A stretch of DNA of 64,000 nt from Ferruginibacter sp. (lineage in GTDB: Bacteria; Bacteroidota; Bacteroidia; Chitinophagales; Chitinophagaceae). Under the pieces are notes generated by a model. That model had not been told where the DNA came from and made no database searches. It saw nothing but the letters and a program-made list of their open reading frames with translations. The position numbers and the translations under genes were made by a program. The stretch covers positions 2,034,647-2,098,646 of the forward strand of contig JABFRP010000002.1 in the NCBI GenBank assembly GCA_013141115.1, read 5' to 3'. This document shows, piece by piece, positions 1 through 10,610 of the stretch; position 1 is the stretch's first letter; every line of letters starts with the position of its first letter.

Positions 1-173
1 GAGGTGATGTGGCACCGCAACTGCAGCAAATGAAAAGCCGCTTTGTGGCCAAATACGATTACGATGGTAAACTTTGTATGGAACTGCGGCAGCAATGGTG
101 GCAACAAGGGCAGGATGAAAAATGGACGTTTTTATTTTACCATGATATTAAAACGCCGGTGGTAGAATTTTGA
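1..173 (+). CDS. 3' end of an unidentified protein gene (partial)
   Basis: An open frame enters from the left edge and ends at TGA 171-173, giving the last 56 residues of a protein that finishes in KTPVVEF. The tail is rich in aromatic residues and glutamine and contains FLFYHD. That weakly recalls the C-terminal strands of some Bacteroidota metallo-beta-lactamase-fold hydrolases, but I cannot identify the family from this fragment. It converges on atpH with a hairpin terminator between them, so it does not belong to the ATP synthase operon. Confidence 0.6.
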   Translation, partial: GDVAPQLQQMKSRFVAKYDYDGKLCMELRQQWWQQGQDEKWTFLFYHDIKTPVVEF

Positions 174-182
174 TACCAATAA

Positions 183-214
183 AAAAAGCTGCTACTTTTC
201 GGTAACAGCTTTTC
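183..214. terminator. Bidirectional intrinsic terminator between the partial gene and atpH
   Basis: AAAGCTGCTAC (185-195) pairs with GTAACAGCTTT (202-212) with one G-T mismatch. There are A and T runs on both flanks. It closes the minus-strand atp transcript directly after atpH, which matters because atpA would normally follow there. Confidence 0.75.
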
Positions 215-235
215 AAAATATTTTATAAGAATGTA

Positions 236-799
236 TTAGCGGATCTTGTGTAAAAACTCATTATCCATAAATTGCTTCTGAATATCTTTCAGGTCTCTTA
301 AAATACTGGCATCAACTAATTGTCCGCCGGTTTCTACCAAAAAGCCCCCGATCAATTCATCTTTTATTGCTGTTTCTACCTCAAATGTTTTGGTGGGCAT
401 AGCTGCTTTTATATTGGTCATTATTTCTTCTTTCAAAGCATCGCTAAGCGGAGAAGCGGTAGTAATTTTTACTTTCTGAATATTATTTAAAGCATTGTAC
501 TGATCGATAAAAGCATGTACAATTTCATGCAGGTTACTTTCCCTGGTCTTTCTTACCAAAAGATCAATAAAAGCGCCGGTTAATAAAGCTACTCTGCCAT
601 CAGTAACTGCTTTTAAAATAACCTGTTTTTTATCAGCTTTAATAATAGGGCTGCTTAACACCGCTACAAAATCAGGATTGCTTTTGCAAACGCTGTTCAG
701 CCATTTCATATCGGCATATACCGCTTCTATTTGATTTTGCTCAGTAGCCAAATCCAATAAACTTTTTGCATATCTGCCTGCTAAACGTGGATTGTTCAT
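236..799 (-). CDS. atpH: F1Fo ATP synthase subunit delta
   Basis: 187 residues, the usual length for the delta (OSCP) subunit that links the F1 head to the peripheral stalk. The N-terminus NPRLAGRYAKSLLDLA is typical of delta subunits. So is the C-terminal stretch around DELIGGFLVETGGQLVD, which precedes a last helix containing ILRDLKDIQKQF. It is the last gene of the minus-strand cluster atpB-atpE-atpF-atpH. A terminator follows immediately, so the usual downstream atpA-atpG are absent here. A 94-bp spacer carrying an inverted repeat separates it from atpF. Confidence 0.97.
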   Translation of the reverse strand: MNNPRLAGRYAKSLLDLATEQNQIEAVYADMKWLNSVCKSNPDFVAVLSSPIIKADKKQVILKAVTDGRVALLTGAFIDLLVRKTRESNLHEIVHAFIDQYNALNNIQKVKITTASPLSDALKEEIMTNIKAAMPTKTFEVETAIKDELIGGFLVETGGQLVDASILRDLKDIQKQFMDNEFLHKIR

Positions 800-816
800 A
801 AAACTAATTCGATAAT

Positions 817-893
817 GTGATGATGTGCTAATTTGCTGATGGAATAACTATTCTAATATAATTGGCCTATTAGCTATTCAGCAAATCGGCTAA
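817..893. repeat. 8-bp-periodic inverted repeat in the atpF-atpH spacer
   Basis: The spacer holds units of the form YRATnnGC repeated about every 8 bp in one orientation (e.g. TGATGTGC TAATTTGC). After a short loop the same kind of unit follows in the opposite orientation. ATTTGCTGA (831-839) is exactly complementary to TCAGCAAAT (878-886), and flanking bases extend the stem imperfectly. The same design occurs at 50342-50444 between the PhoU-like and Pit genes. In the atp mRNA it would fold between the b and delta coding regions. Confidence 0.7.
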
Positions 894-1388
894 TTAATTC
901 AATTTTACTTCCGATGCCAAGGTCTTGATGTATGATTCCTGCTCAGCTTTATTGCTTAATTCTTTACGTAATACTTTTTCGCTGGTTTCAATAACCAGGT
1001 TGCCGATCTGGTTTTTAAGATCGGTTAACGCAGCCATTTTTTGTTGCAGAATAATAGCATGTGCATCTGCAATAATTTTTGCAGCGGCAACTTTTGCTTC
1101 GTCTTTAGCACTGTTTACAATTTTATCTTTGGTTTCTTTGGCTTCTTTTAAAAGCAATGCTCTTTCTTCACGGGCCTGCGCAAGTAAAGCTTCATTATCG
1201 TTTTTAAGCTGCGCCATTTCCAACTTCACTTTTTCGGCGGTAGCCAAAGCTTCTGTAATAGAAGTTTCCCTGTCGTGCAAGCCTTTAATAATTGCAGGCC
1301 AGCCATATTTTTTAAGAATAAAAAATACAATAAGGAAAGCTAAAAGCGTCCAAAATAATAAACCAATCTCCGGTAATAAAAGTTCCAT
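894..1388 (-). CDS. atpF: F1Fo ATP synthase subunit b
   Basis: 164 residues. One N-terminal membrane helix (about residues 7-26, LLFWTLLAFLIVFFILKKYGW) is followed by a long charged, alanine-rich coiled coil (ETSITEALATAEKVK onward). This is the peripheral stalk layout of subunit b. It sits between atpE and atpH in the minus-strand Fo-delta cluster. The 116-nt gap to atpE shows no clear feature. A plus-strand open frame of similar length over this gene is only its shadow. Confidence 0.97.
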   Translation of the reverse strand: MELLLPEIGLLFWTLLAFLIVFFILKKYGWPAIIKGLHDRETSITEALATAEKVKLEMAQLKNDNEALLAQAREERALLLKEAKETKDKIVNSAKDEAKVAAAKIIADAHAIILQQKMAALTDLKNQIGNLVIETSEKVLRKELSNKAEQESYIKTLASEVKLN

Positions 1389-1504
1389 GTTATAAATTAT
1401 TAAGGCTGATTATTATTGTTAATAAAAGCCGGTCTCAAAATTTGTAAAGAAATACTGCATCCTTTGCCCTGTGCATCAGATGCAGTAAAAAGTTGGCAAC
1501 GATA

Positions 1505-2918
<1,414 letters not shown>

Positions 2919-2938
2919 ACAAATCCCTAATTTTGCCG

Positions 2939-2946
2939 CAAAGATA
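2939..2946 (-). promoter_or_regulatory. -7 element of the atpB promoter
   Basis: The minus strand reads TATCTTTG, an exact match to the Bacteroidota -7 consensus TAnnTTTG. It is followed by CGGCAAA and the atpB start 20 nt further on. I see no convincing -33 TTTG at the usual distance. Confidence 0.5.
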
Positions 2947-2992
2947 AGGCGGGAGGCGGGAAATAGGAAATTAGAAGAAAGAAAAAGTAGAT

Positions 2993-4801
2993 TTAATCCA
3001 TTTTCGCCTTCTGCTCAAACTGCATTTTATGCAACTGGTAATAAAAGCCTTGTTTGGCCAAAAGCTCCTCGTGGTTGCCGATTTCCTTTATTTCTCCCTT
3101 ATCCAGCACCATAATTTTACTGGCCTTGCGGATGGTGCTTAGCCTGTGTGCAATAACTATAGAAGTGCGGCCGGTAATTAAAGTATCAATGGCATGTTGT
3201 ATCAAATTTTCACTTTCAGTATCTACGGATGAAGTGGCTTCATCCAATATTAGTATAGAGGGATCGTATAACAAAGCTCTTACAAACGACAGTAACTGCC
3301 GCTGGCCTAAAGAAAGCGTAGCGCCCCTTTCCATTACATTATAATCGTAATTGCCGGGCAGCTGCATTATAAAATCATGTATGCCGATGAGCTTTGCAGC
3401 ATTAATAACGGCCTCTTTTTTTATGGACGGGTTGCGGAGCGTTACATTATCAATAACCGAACCGCTGAATAAAAATACATCCTGTAAAACCACACCAATG
3501 CGGCTTCTCAAAGTATCTAAAGAATATGCTTCAATGTTTTTATCGTCAATTTTAATACTACCTTTTTGAATATGATATAACCTGTTTAGTAAACTAATAA
3601 TGGAAGTTTTGCCGCTTCCGGTATGGCCCACAATAGCCAGTGTTTCGCCGGGGTTAATGGTAAAGGAAATGTTTTTTAAAACATACTGCTCATCAATATA
3701 AGCAAACCAAACTTTATCAAACTCAACTTTGCCTTTTATTGTTGACGGAGCATAAGTGCCTTCATTTGTTGCGCTGTCTTCATTATCCAAAACTTTAAAA
3801 ACCCTTTCGCTGGCAATCATGCCCATTTGCAGCACATTGAATTTATCAGCAATTACACGTAGCGGACGGAAGAGTAAGTTTAAACAGATGATAAACGAAG
3901 TGATAATACCGGCAATTTCTTCTCTTTTTATATCAGTTAATTTTATGGCATCTTTTGCTGCCCACCACACCAGCAAACCAATGGATAATGCCATTACCAA
4001 CTCCACAATAGGGAAGAAAACAGAGTAGGCAAAAATGGCTTTAATGTTTGCATTGCGGTGTTCTTTATTAATGGTATCAAATTTTTTGTATTCTCTTTTT
4101 TCGGCAGCAAAAGCCTGTACTACGGCCATACCGGTTATATGCTCTTGCACAAAAGCATTTAAATGAGCCACCGCATTACGCACTTGTATAAAAGATTTAT
4201 TTACACTTTCTTTAAAAAAATAAGTGGCTATCATTAGTAAGGGAAACGGCGCCAGGCAAACCAGCGTTAATTGCCAGTTTACAATAAACATGTAGGTTAG
4301 TACCGAAATGATGGAAAGCATATCTGCAATGATAGGTATCAGCCCATCGCTAAAAACATCATTGATAGATTCAATATCATTAATGGTACGGGTGGTTAAT
4401 GTACCAATAGGTGTTTTATCAAACTGACCCAGGTTTAAATGCAATACTTTATTGTAGGTGGTTACCCTTAAATCTTTTACTACGCTTTGGCCTAATGATG
4501 CCGTGCTGAAAGTAAAATAAAAACGACAAACAGTTTCTATCAGTAATAATACCAATTGTATAATAGTAACTTCAATAATAAAGCCGCCGGGCCCGTTCAT
4601 AAAATGGCCTGCGGTATCTCCTTTTATACCATCATTAATGGTAAGCTGAATTAAAAATGGCCGTATTGGCGCTAGTACCGCAAGTGCAATGGAAAGCAGC
4701 AAAGAGCCATAAAATTTATTTTTATATGGCCTTGCAAAATAAAATATCCTGCGGAGTAATGAATAGTTAAAAACTTTTTTTTTAGTGCCCGAATCACTCA
4801 T
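2993..4801 (-). CDS. ABC exporter (MsbA-like, fused membrane and ATPase domains)
   Basis: 602 residues. The N-terminal six-helix membrane domain covers roughly residues 25-330. The nucleotide-binding domain follows: Walker A GHTGSGKTS near residue 394, signature LSLGQRQ near 496, Walker B ILILDEATSSVD near 520, and the switch histidine in IVIAHRLST. Such half-transporters dimerise and export lipids, drugs or peptides; the substrate cannot be told from sequence. A TAACTTTG -7 element at 4806-4813 lies almost on the start codon, so the mRNA may have almost no leader. It is 74 nt upstream of atpB in the same direction but probably transcribed separately. Confidence 0.93.
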   Translation of the reverse strand: MSDSGTKKKVFNYSLLRRIFYFARPYKNKFYGSLLLSIALAVLAPIRPFLIQLTINDGIKGDTAGHFMNGPGGFIIEVTIIQLVLLLIETVCRFYFTFSTASLGQSVVKDLRVTTYNKVLHLNLGQFDKTPIGTLTTRTINDIESINDVFSDGLIPIIADMLSIISVLTYMFIVNWQLTLVCLAPFPLLMIATYFFKESVNKSFIQVRNAVAHLNAFVQEHITGMAVVQAFAAEKREYKKFDTINKEHRNANIKAIFAYSVFFPIVELVMALSIGLLVWWAAKDAIKLTDIKREEIAGIITSFIICLNLLFRPLRVIADKFNVLQMGMIASERVFKVLDNEDSATNEGTYAPSTIKGKVEFDKVWFAYIDEQYVLKNISFTINPGETLAIVGHTGSGKTSIISLLNRLYHIQKGSIKIDDKNIEAYSLDTLRSRIGVVLQDVFLFSGSVIDNVTLRNPSIKKEAVINAAKLIGIHDFIMQLPGNYDYNVMERGATLSLGQRQLLSFVRALLYDPSILILDEATSSVDTESENLIQHAIDTLITGRTSIVIAHRLSTIRKASKIMVLDKGEIKEIGNHEELLAKQGFYYQLHKMQFEQKAKMD

Positions 4802-4888
4802 AAGGCAAAGTTAACCGGTTTATGGTTTTCTGTTATCAGTAAAATTGTTAACTGGCTTTTACTTTGTAAAGCATTAAACTAAAAACAG

Positions 4889-7104
4889 TTATTCCGCTTC
4901 CGTTTTTTTGTTATAGGCTTTGATAAATATGGCACCTAAATTTTTGTAGGGTGGAACATAGTCTTCCCAGGTTTCTTTTAATTCTTTTGGCTGTTTTGCA
5001 AACGAAGCGGAAATGTTATCCCACATGGTTTTCCAAACCAGTTGCTTGCCCGAAAGTAATGTTTGGTTTAAACTATTGGTAACTATCTGGTTGATGTTTC
5101 CGGTACCAATTTGTTTGGTAGAAATAATGTGTGCATCGGGATTGATCTCAATTAAATGACTTAAATTTTTGTAGCCGCCACAGCTGCCCAGCACAATAAT
5201 TTTCGCATCACCCGCCATACGGGCCATTGTTCTGTCGAGCCAGTAACTGTGGCCACGATGGGTAACAATAGTAGGTTTTAAATTGTTTTTTTTCAGGTAA
5301 GCATTTAAGTGTACCTGTGCAGTATCATCTAAATTTTTATCATTATTTAGTGGGCGGTTTACATATATCCACACTTTGGGGTCTTTAATGGATTTTATTT
5401 CCACCCACTCTTTAAAGCTGCTATTGATCTTCCATTCTTTGGTGGAAAAAGAATTAACGTATTGCGGAAAAAACTTTTGTCCGTCTTCATCTCCGTAAAA
5501 GAAAACCTGTTGCACTATGCGGCCACTGTCATCGGCAAGGGCTTTATTATCGATGGTGTAAATGGGCGGAATACCAATAGCTGCACTGATATCAATTTTA
5601 TTGCTGCTGTCTGCCGAAAGAAAAATAGTTTTTAATAAACTATAAATAATTTTACCGCGGTAATTATTATTATCTGCACACCGCTCCTCATTTAAGTTTA
5701 CATAACTTAAAATGTTTGCCTGCAGATTTTTATTATTGATGCTGCTGTAACTGTCCGCTACATCAACAGCATCTTCCAATGTATTAGCAGCTTCTAATTT
5801 TGATACAAAAGCTTTCATCACCACTTCAGAACTACTCGCAGGCATTAAGTTTAAAAAAGTATCAAGCTTATTGAAATTGGCTGCCATTTTAATAAACTTT
5901 TTAAAATAATCGAAGTTTACGTTTAACAGCAAAGAGTCTGTAGCTGGTTTTTTACCCATGCGTTGCAACATGCGGTTAAAACTGTGTTTGTAGCTGCTGG
6001 TATAAATTTCCGTTTCGCCCATTACCAGCATATAATAAATATCTGCAGGGGATAAAGAGTCTATCGCTTTCATCCGCACATTTTCTGGCTTTTCGTGCAG
6101 CTCATTTATGGGGGTAATAAAATGTTTGATGGCTTTACGCTGCAGCATATCTCTTAATCCGTTAGGTCCAAAAAAAGCAATGGCAGTATCGCCTTTGGTC
6201 ATTCTTTTGCTGTAGCCAATTTCGGTTTGTACCAGCAATTTATAATAGGCCAAACTATCATATCCTTTATCTCCATCACCAATAATTTTTTTAAGGCTGT
6301 CGGTTTGTTTTCTGCCCGATATAATATCATCCAAAAAAGGAAAGTACAAAAGCGGGGAAGGTATCTTACTTAAAGCCGCTACTGTTTTAACTGCCGGGTT
6401 GGTGCTGTTATGAATTAATTTTCCGGCTACAGATGCCACATCCTGTGCATATTTGTACACTTGTGCCGGATCGTTTTTACAGGTAGCAATAACTAAACTA
6501 TCAGCAAAACTTTCTTTGCCGTAAGGTGCAATAGTGTGAGTAAAACTTTATCTGGATTAAGGGCGCAAAATTTTAAATACACAATATTTTTACTTTCCTG
6601 GTAACCTTTATTATTTATAAAAATTGCGGCATTAATAAGTGCTACTTCATAAGGCATGGCTTTTATAAAGGGCGCCATGCTTATGCTATCAATAGTAGCT
6701 TTCATTATCTGCTCAAAGTTATCTACCAGCACCGGGGCAAATACCGGTTTTATTTTATTCGATCTCCAATTGGCCCTAAAGGTTTTAACCAGGCTTTCGA
6801 TATAAGTGAGGTAGCGTACTTTTTCGTTGTTAGCTTTTATTTTATCATTTTGTTCAATAGCATTTTGCATATCATCCACACGTCGAATCAGCACATCAGT
6901 AACGGCAAGGTTAATTTCCTCGTTACCCGATACTTTTATGGCGCCATCTATTTTACCATCGGCTTTATCCAGTAATTTTTGCTCTTCATTTATCTTATCA
7001 TGAAAGCGCTGCCTTTGTATAGGCGGTTTAATGGTATCAAAGTTGGCAGCTGCATTTGCTGCGCAAGAAAATAGCAAGAGGATTAAAAACGTATACTTCT
7101 TCAT
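4889..7104 (-). pseudogene. Secreted protein of unknown function with a possible caspase-like C-terminal domain, broken by a frameshift
   Basis: Two adjacent frames join into one 737-residue protein if 2 nt are removed in the GTGTG run near 6534-6540. The first frame then continues NPDKVLLT-IAPYGKESFADS into the second. The total length (2216 nt) is two more than a multiple of three, as this predicts. The start MKKYTFLILLLFSC (7104) begins a signal peptide. The last third has THRGHSYWLD and, about 30 residues later, IIVLGSCGGYKN. That is a His...Cys arrangement like the catalytic dyad of clan CD (caspase/gingipain/separase) proteases, but this is inference. No neighbour reveals a role. It could be a true pseudogene or a sequencing error. 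Confidence 0.7.
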
Positions 7105-7166
7105 ATAATTATACCGCAAAGATGCTGAAATTTTATTTAGCGTTGCACCTGTAAGCATTTTTGCCT

Positions 7167-7232
7167 TAACAATTTGATAATATAACAAAGCTTTGAAACT
7201 GATTTACTGATACTTGTTTAAGAGTACTTTTG
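7167..7232 (+). promoter_or_regulatory. Promoter of the two-component operon with a weak phased Pho-box-like array
   Basis: TACTTTTG at 7225-7232 matches the TAnnTTTG -7 consensus. Upstream, TAACA (7167) and TAATA (7178) are 11 bp apart. The same register continues through degenerate pentamers at 7189, 7200 and 7211 (TACTT), and the last begins exactly 14 nt before the octamer. The spacing equals that at the strong arrays in this window, but the units are poor, so autoregulation is only suggested. Confidence 0.4.
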
Positions 7233-7247
7233 CACAGCATTTTACGT

Positions 7248-7922
7248 ATGAGTACTGTTAAAAAAATATTAATTGCCGATGATGAGCCGGATATTCTGGA
7301 GATCATCCAATATAATTTACAAGCCGAAGGCTTTGAAGTAATTACTGCCAAAAACGGTAATGAAGCTATTGAAAAAGCAAAACGAAGTTTACCGGATCTG
7401 ATCATATTAGACATTATGATGCCTGGAAAAACCGGTATGGAAGTATGCAACCTGCTGCGGCAACAACCGGCTTTTAAAAACACCCTGATTATTTTTTTAA
7501 CTGCATTGAGTGATGAAGGCACCGAAGTGAAAGGATTGGAAAGCGGTGCCGATGATTACCTGACAAAACCTATAAGCCCTAAAGTTTTAGTGAGTAAGGT
7601 AAATGCTTTGTTCAGAAGGTTTAGTAATGATGGCCCCAAAGTGTTAAAAGTAGGCGATCTTGAAATTGACCGGGAGAAATACATGATCAATTTTAAAGGT
7701 AATGATATTGTATTGGCCCGTAAAGAATTTGAACTGCTGGCATTGCTTGCAGGTAAACCCGGCAAAGTTTTTTTGCGCAACGAAATATTAAATACCATTT
7801 GGGGTACCGAAGTTATTGTTGGCGACCGTACCATTGATGTACACATCCGTAAAATACGTCAGAAATTAGACCTTGACTGTATCAGCACAGTAAAAGGTGT
7901 TGGCTATAAGTTTGAAATATAG
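7248..7922 (+). CDS. OmpR/PhoB-family response regulator
   Basis: 224 residues from ATG 7248; an upstream TTG start lies inside the -7 element and is rejected. The receiver domain (1-120) has the acidic pocket ADDE, the phospho-acceptor D55 in IILDIMMPG and the conserved lysine in YLTKP. The C-terminal winged-helix DNA-binding domain ends with a typical DVHIRKIRQKLD and VKGVGYKFE. It is followed 85 nt later by a histidine kinase, forming one operon. Because the surrounding genes are dominated by phosphorus acquisition and carry Pho-box-like arrays, I infer that it is the PhoB orthologue. Sequence alone shows only an OmpR-class regulator. Confidence 0.92.
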   Translation: MSTVKKILIADDEPDILEIIQYNLQAEGFEVITAKNGNEAIEKAKRSLPDLIILDIMMPGKTGMEVCNLLRQQPAFKNTLIIFLTALSDEGTEVKGLESGADDYLTKPISPKVLVSKVNALFRRFSNDGPKVLKVGDLEIDREKYMINFKGNDIVLARKEFELLALLAGKPGKVFLRNEILNTIWGTEVIVGDRTIDVHIRKIRQKLDLDCISTVKGVGYKFEI

Positions 7923-7923
7923 C

Positions 7924-8000
7924 TCATGGTTTATGGCTTATAGTTAATAGTTATTTACTTTCGTAAAGGTTTACTATAAACCATTAACTATCAACCATGA
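7924..8000. repeat. 7-bp-periodic inverted repeat between the regulator and kinase genes
   Basis: ATGGTTT ATGGCTT ATAGTTA ATAGTTA at 7926-7953 form four tandem heptamers. The reverse complement of 7973-8000 is built of the same units. The two 28-nt arms pair at 22 positions, giving a long imperfect hairpin around a 21-nt loop, entirely inside the spacer of the two genes. It resembles in design, but not in unit, the 8-bp-periodic elements in the atp and pit operons. Confidence 0.7.
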
Positions 8001-8007
8001 CCTAAAA

Positions 8008-9057
8008 ATGCCTTCACAAAAAAATCTTTCACCACAGCAATTATCTGCTTTAACTGCATTGGGCTTATCGGTGCCGGTGGCCATTGTGGTTTTTGTTTTT
8101 AAACCCGTTTGGTGGGTGCCGCTGGTTTCATTTGCCGCAATGTTTTTAGGCAGCTATGCATTAATATCTTACGCATTGCAAACCTTTATTTACCGAAAAA
8201 TAAAACTCATTTACAAACTCATTTACCAAACCAAGGCCAGCAAAAGAGAAGAGTTTTATTATAAAAATATCCTGCCGCAAAAAGGCATTGATGAAGTAAG
8301 GGAAGATGTGGAAAAATGGGCCATACAACGAAAAGAAGAAATAGAAATACTACAGCAAAACGAAACCTACCGCAAAGAATTTTTGCAAAACCTTAGTCAT
8401 GAGTTGAAGACACCCATTTTTGCCATACAAGGTTATGTAGATACTTTATTAAACGGTGCTTTGGAAAACCCGGATGTAAACAAAAAATTTTTAACCAGCA
8501 CTTCCCGCAATGTTGACCGGTTGGTAAATTTAGTAGATGACCTTGATGAAATATCAAAATTAGAAAGTGGCGAGCAATTGCTGTACCAGCAAAATTTTGT
8601 GATACAGGACTTGCTGAAAGAAGTGTATGAAACTTTAGCTATTAAGGCAGAGGAAAAAGAAATTAAATGTATTATAAAAAAAGGCTGCGAACAACCATTA
8701 ACCGTTTATGCCGATAAAGAAAAGATACGGCAGGTTTTTATAAATCTTGTAGACAATGCAATAAAATATGGTAAGCAAAATGGTGCCATAGAAAGTAGTT
8801 TTTACAGGATTGACGGCAGAAGGGTATTGATAGAAATTAGTGACGATGGGTCCGGTATTGCAGAAGAACATTTACCCAGGATATTTGAAAGGTTTTACCG
8901 CACCGATTTAGCACGAAGCAGGAAAGTGGGCGGTAGTGGTTTGGGTTTATCTATCTGCAAGCATATTGTAGAAGCGCATGAACAAACCATTCATGTACGC
9001 AGTAAAATTGATGTAGGTACCACCTTTGGTTTTACATTACCTAAAAAGAAAGATTAA
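8008..9057 (+). CDS. Membrane sensor histidine kinase, PhoR-like
   Basis: 349 residues. Two membrane helices lie in the first 60 residues with almost no periplasmic loop. A short linker and the HisKA domain follow, with the phospho-accepting His near residue 131 in NLSHELKTP. The HATPase domain has N box NLVDNAIKYG, G1 DDGSGIAEE, F box FERFYRT and G2 GGSGLGLSI. It is the partner of the adjacent response regulator. The minimal sensor region fits PhoR-type kinases that read phosphate status through the transporter/PhoU system rather than by binding a ligand outside. This assignment is inferred from context. Confidence 0.92.
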   Translation: MPSQKNLSPQQLSALTALGLSVPVAIVVFVFKPVWWVPLVSFAAMFLGSYALISYALQTFIYRKIKLIYKLIYQTKASKREEFYYKNILPQKGIDEVREDVEKWAIQRKEEIEILQQNETYRKEFLQNLSHELKTPIFAIQGYVDTLLNGALENPDVNKKFLTSTSRNVDRLVNLVDDLDEISKLESGEQLLYQQNFVIQDLLKEVYETLAIKAEEKEIKCIIKKGCEQPLTVYADKEKIRQVFINLVDNAIKYGKQNGAIESSFYRIDGRRVLIEISDDGSGIAEEHLPRIFERFYRTDLARSRKVGGSGLGLSICKHIVEAHEQTIHVRSKIDVGTTFGFTLPKKKD

Positions 9058-9092
9058 AAGCTTTACCTGCAACTGTTGCAGGCAAAGCTTTT
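9056..9092. terminator. Bidirectional terminator between the kinase and phosphoesterase genes
   Basis: AAAAGCTTT plus CCTGCAA (9056-9072) pair with TTGCAGG plus AAAGCTTTT (9076-9092) around a 3-nt loop with one mismatch. It overlaps the kinase stop codon and serves both converging transcripts. Confidence 0.85.
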
Positions 9093-9103
9093 AAAAAACT
9101 GAT

Positions 9104-10588
9104 CTACACAAGACTGATTTTTTCGCTAAATATATTTCCAAAACGATCGGTAACCCTTACTTCAATTTGTTTTGCATTGGCAGAAGGCTTTGCAAAGAAA
9201 ATATGATCGGTTAGGGTAGGCTCAACAAACTTATGTTTCTTTGGAAGTTCTGGCCCGGCATATAATTCCACTGCCAGGGGATCTAATGCTACACGTTGTT
9301 CCATAACACCTTTTTCTACACCATCTTCCAGCCATTCTACTTTCCATTTTACATCCCAGTTCCAAACATTGGCTACAATTTCATCAGGATTGTTTTTTGA
9401 TTTGCCATACAATCTTAATTGATTTGTTTTAGGCAAGCCGGTTGATTTGTAATACCATTTTAATTCACTACCATTTACTTCATATACGCCGTAACCGTTT
9501 GGTGTACCATCGCCGCAAACAGGGCCGCTCCACCAGGCACCGCAAACAGTACCATGGTTATGTTCCATAATATTGTTTTCTTCCCAGGTATCATTAAAAT
9601 GAGTATGGCCACTCATGATATGCACTTTGTACGGCGATAAAATTTTATACAATTGTTTTCTGTTAGAAACCACTGATCCTAATTCTGCTTCTTTATTATT
9701 TCTTCTGGCGGCACCCGTGTTGGTAGGAATGTGCAAACTAACTACCACAGTTGTACCAGGCTTTACCTGTTGCAGGTCCTGCTCCAGCCATTGCAACTGG
9801 TTTTCGGTAATGTAGCCAATGTATTGCTTGGCAGTGCCAATAAAAAATACATCATCCAGCACTACATAATGTATATCGCCACGGTTAAACGAATAATAAG
9901 TGGGGCCAAATTGTTGCTTAAATGTTTTAGCAGATAATTCATCCGTACGGGCATCCAAATCCATATCGTGGTTACCAATTACATTAAAGAAAGTTACACC
10001 TGTGGTATCAACGGCTTGTTTGTATCCTTCAAACAATTCAAACTTATCCCACACCAAATCGCCACAACCAATACCATGAAACAAAGTTTGCTTTGGATAA
10101 GCGGCTACCAGTTGCTGTAAGTCGGGTACCGATTGTGCTTTTAGTAACTCCACATCTTTTTCAGATATCATTTGTGTATCAGCCCATACCACAAAACAAT
10201 GTTGTTTATCATCAACAGATAATTTTTCTAATTCAAAATCGGCTTTAAAAATATTGCTGCTGATATTAACGGGTACATAAAATTTGGCTATGCCTTTATC
10301 GTTGGTAAACTGGTAACCCGACGGCATACTGATATAAACAAATTCGGCAGTGTTATTGCTCAGCAATTCGTAATTACCATTTTTATCAGTAAGGGTAATG
10401 TTATTGCCATCGGTTACCGCAACACCTGCTATACCCGTTCCCTTGCTTTGTACTTTTCCTTTAAGTGTGATGTTGCCAATATCTTTTTTTACCGGCAACG
10501 CAAAAGTTGCAGCTTCGGCTAACGCTGGTGGTACGGTAAGTAAGGCACCGGCCAAGCTGAAATTTTTAAGAAAACTTCTTCTTTCCAT
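9104..10588 (-). CDS. Exported calcineurin-like phosphoesterase
   Basis: 494 residues from ATG 10588. An upstream start would overlap susD; the chosen one gives a twin-arginine signal (MERRSFLKNFSLAGALL). After an N-terminal Ig-like segment (residues about 30-110, KGKVQSKGTGIAGVAVTD) comes the metallophosphatase core with WADTQM, GCGDLVWD, IGNHDMD, SLHIPT and SGHTHFN as metal ligands. A C-terminal beta domain (MetallophosC type) follows. It should release phosphate or cleave phosphodiesters in the periplasm. It is the last gene of a susC-susD-phosphoesterase operon, 22 nt after susD, which suggests that the SusCD pair imports a phosphate-containing substrate. Confidence 0.93.
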   Translation of the reverse strand: MERRSFLKNFSLAGALLTVPPALAEAATFALPVKKDIGNITLKGKVQSKGTGIAGVAVTDGNNITLTDKNGNYELLSNNTAEFVYISMPSGYQFTNDKGIAKFYVPVNISSNIFKADFELEKLSVDDKQHCFVVWADTQMISEKDVELLKAQSVPDLQQLVAAYPKQTLFHGIGCGDLVWDKFELFEGYKQAVDTTGVTFFNVIGNHDMDLDARTDELSAKTFKQQFGPTYYSFNRGDIHYVVLDDVFFIGTAKQYIGYITENQLQWLEQDLQQVKPGTTVVVSLHIPTNTGAARRNNKEAELGSVVSNRKQLYKILSPYKVHIMSGHTHFNDTWEENNIMEHNHGTVCGAWWSGPVCGDGTPNGYGVYEVNGSELKWYYKSTGLPKTNQLRLYGKSKNNPDEIVANVWNWDVKWKVEWLEDGVEKGVMEQRVALDPLAVELYAGPELPKKHKFVEPTLTDHIFFAKPSANAKQIEVRVTDRFGNIFSEKISLV

Positions 10589-10610
10589 TGTTATTGTTTT
10601 ATGAAGTAAA

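Noticed and set aside
925..1395. 156-codon plus-strand frame opposite atpF
   Set aside because: Its composition is a reflection of the coiled-coil codons of atpF on the other strand, with no recognisable domain.
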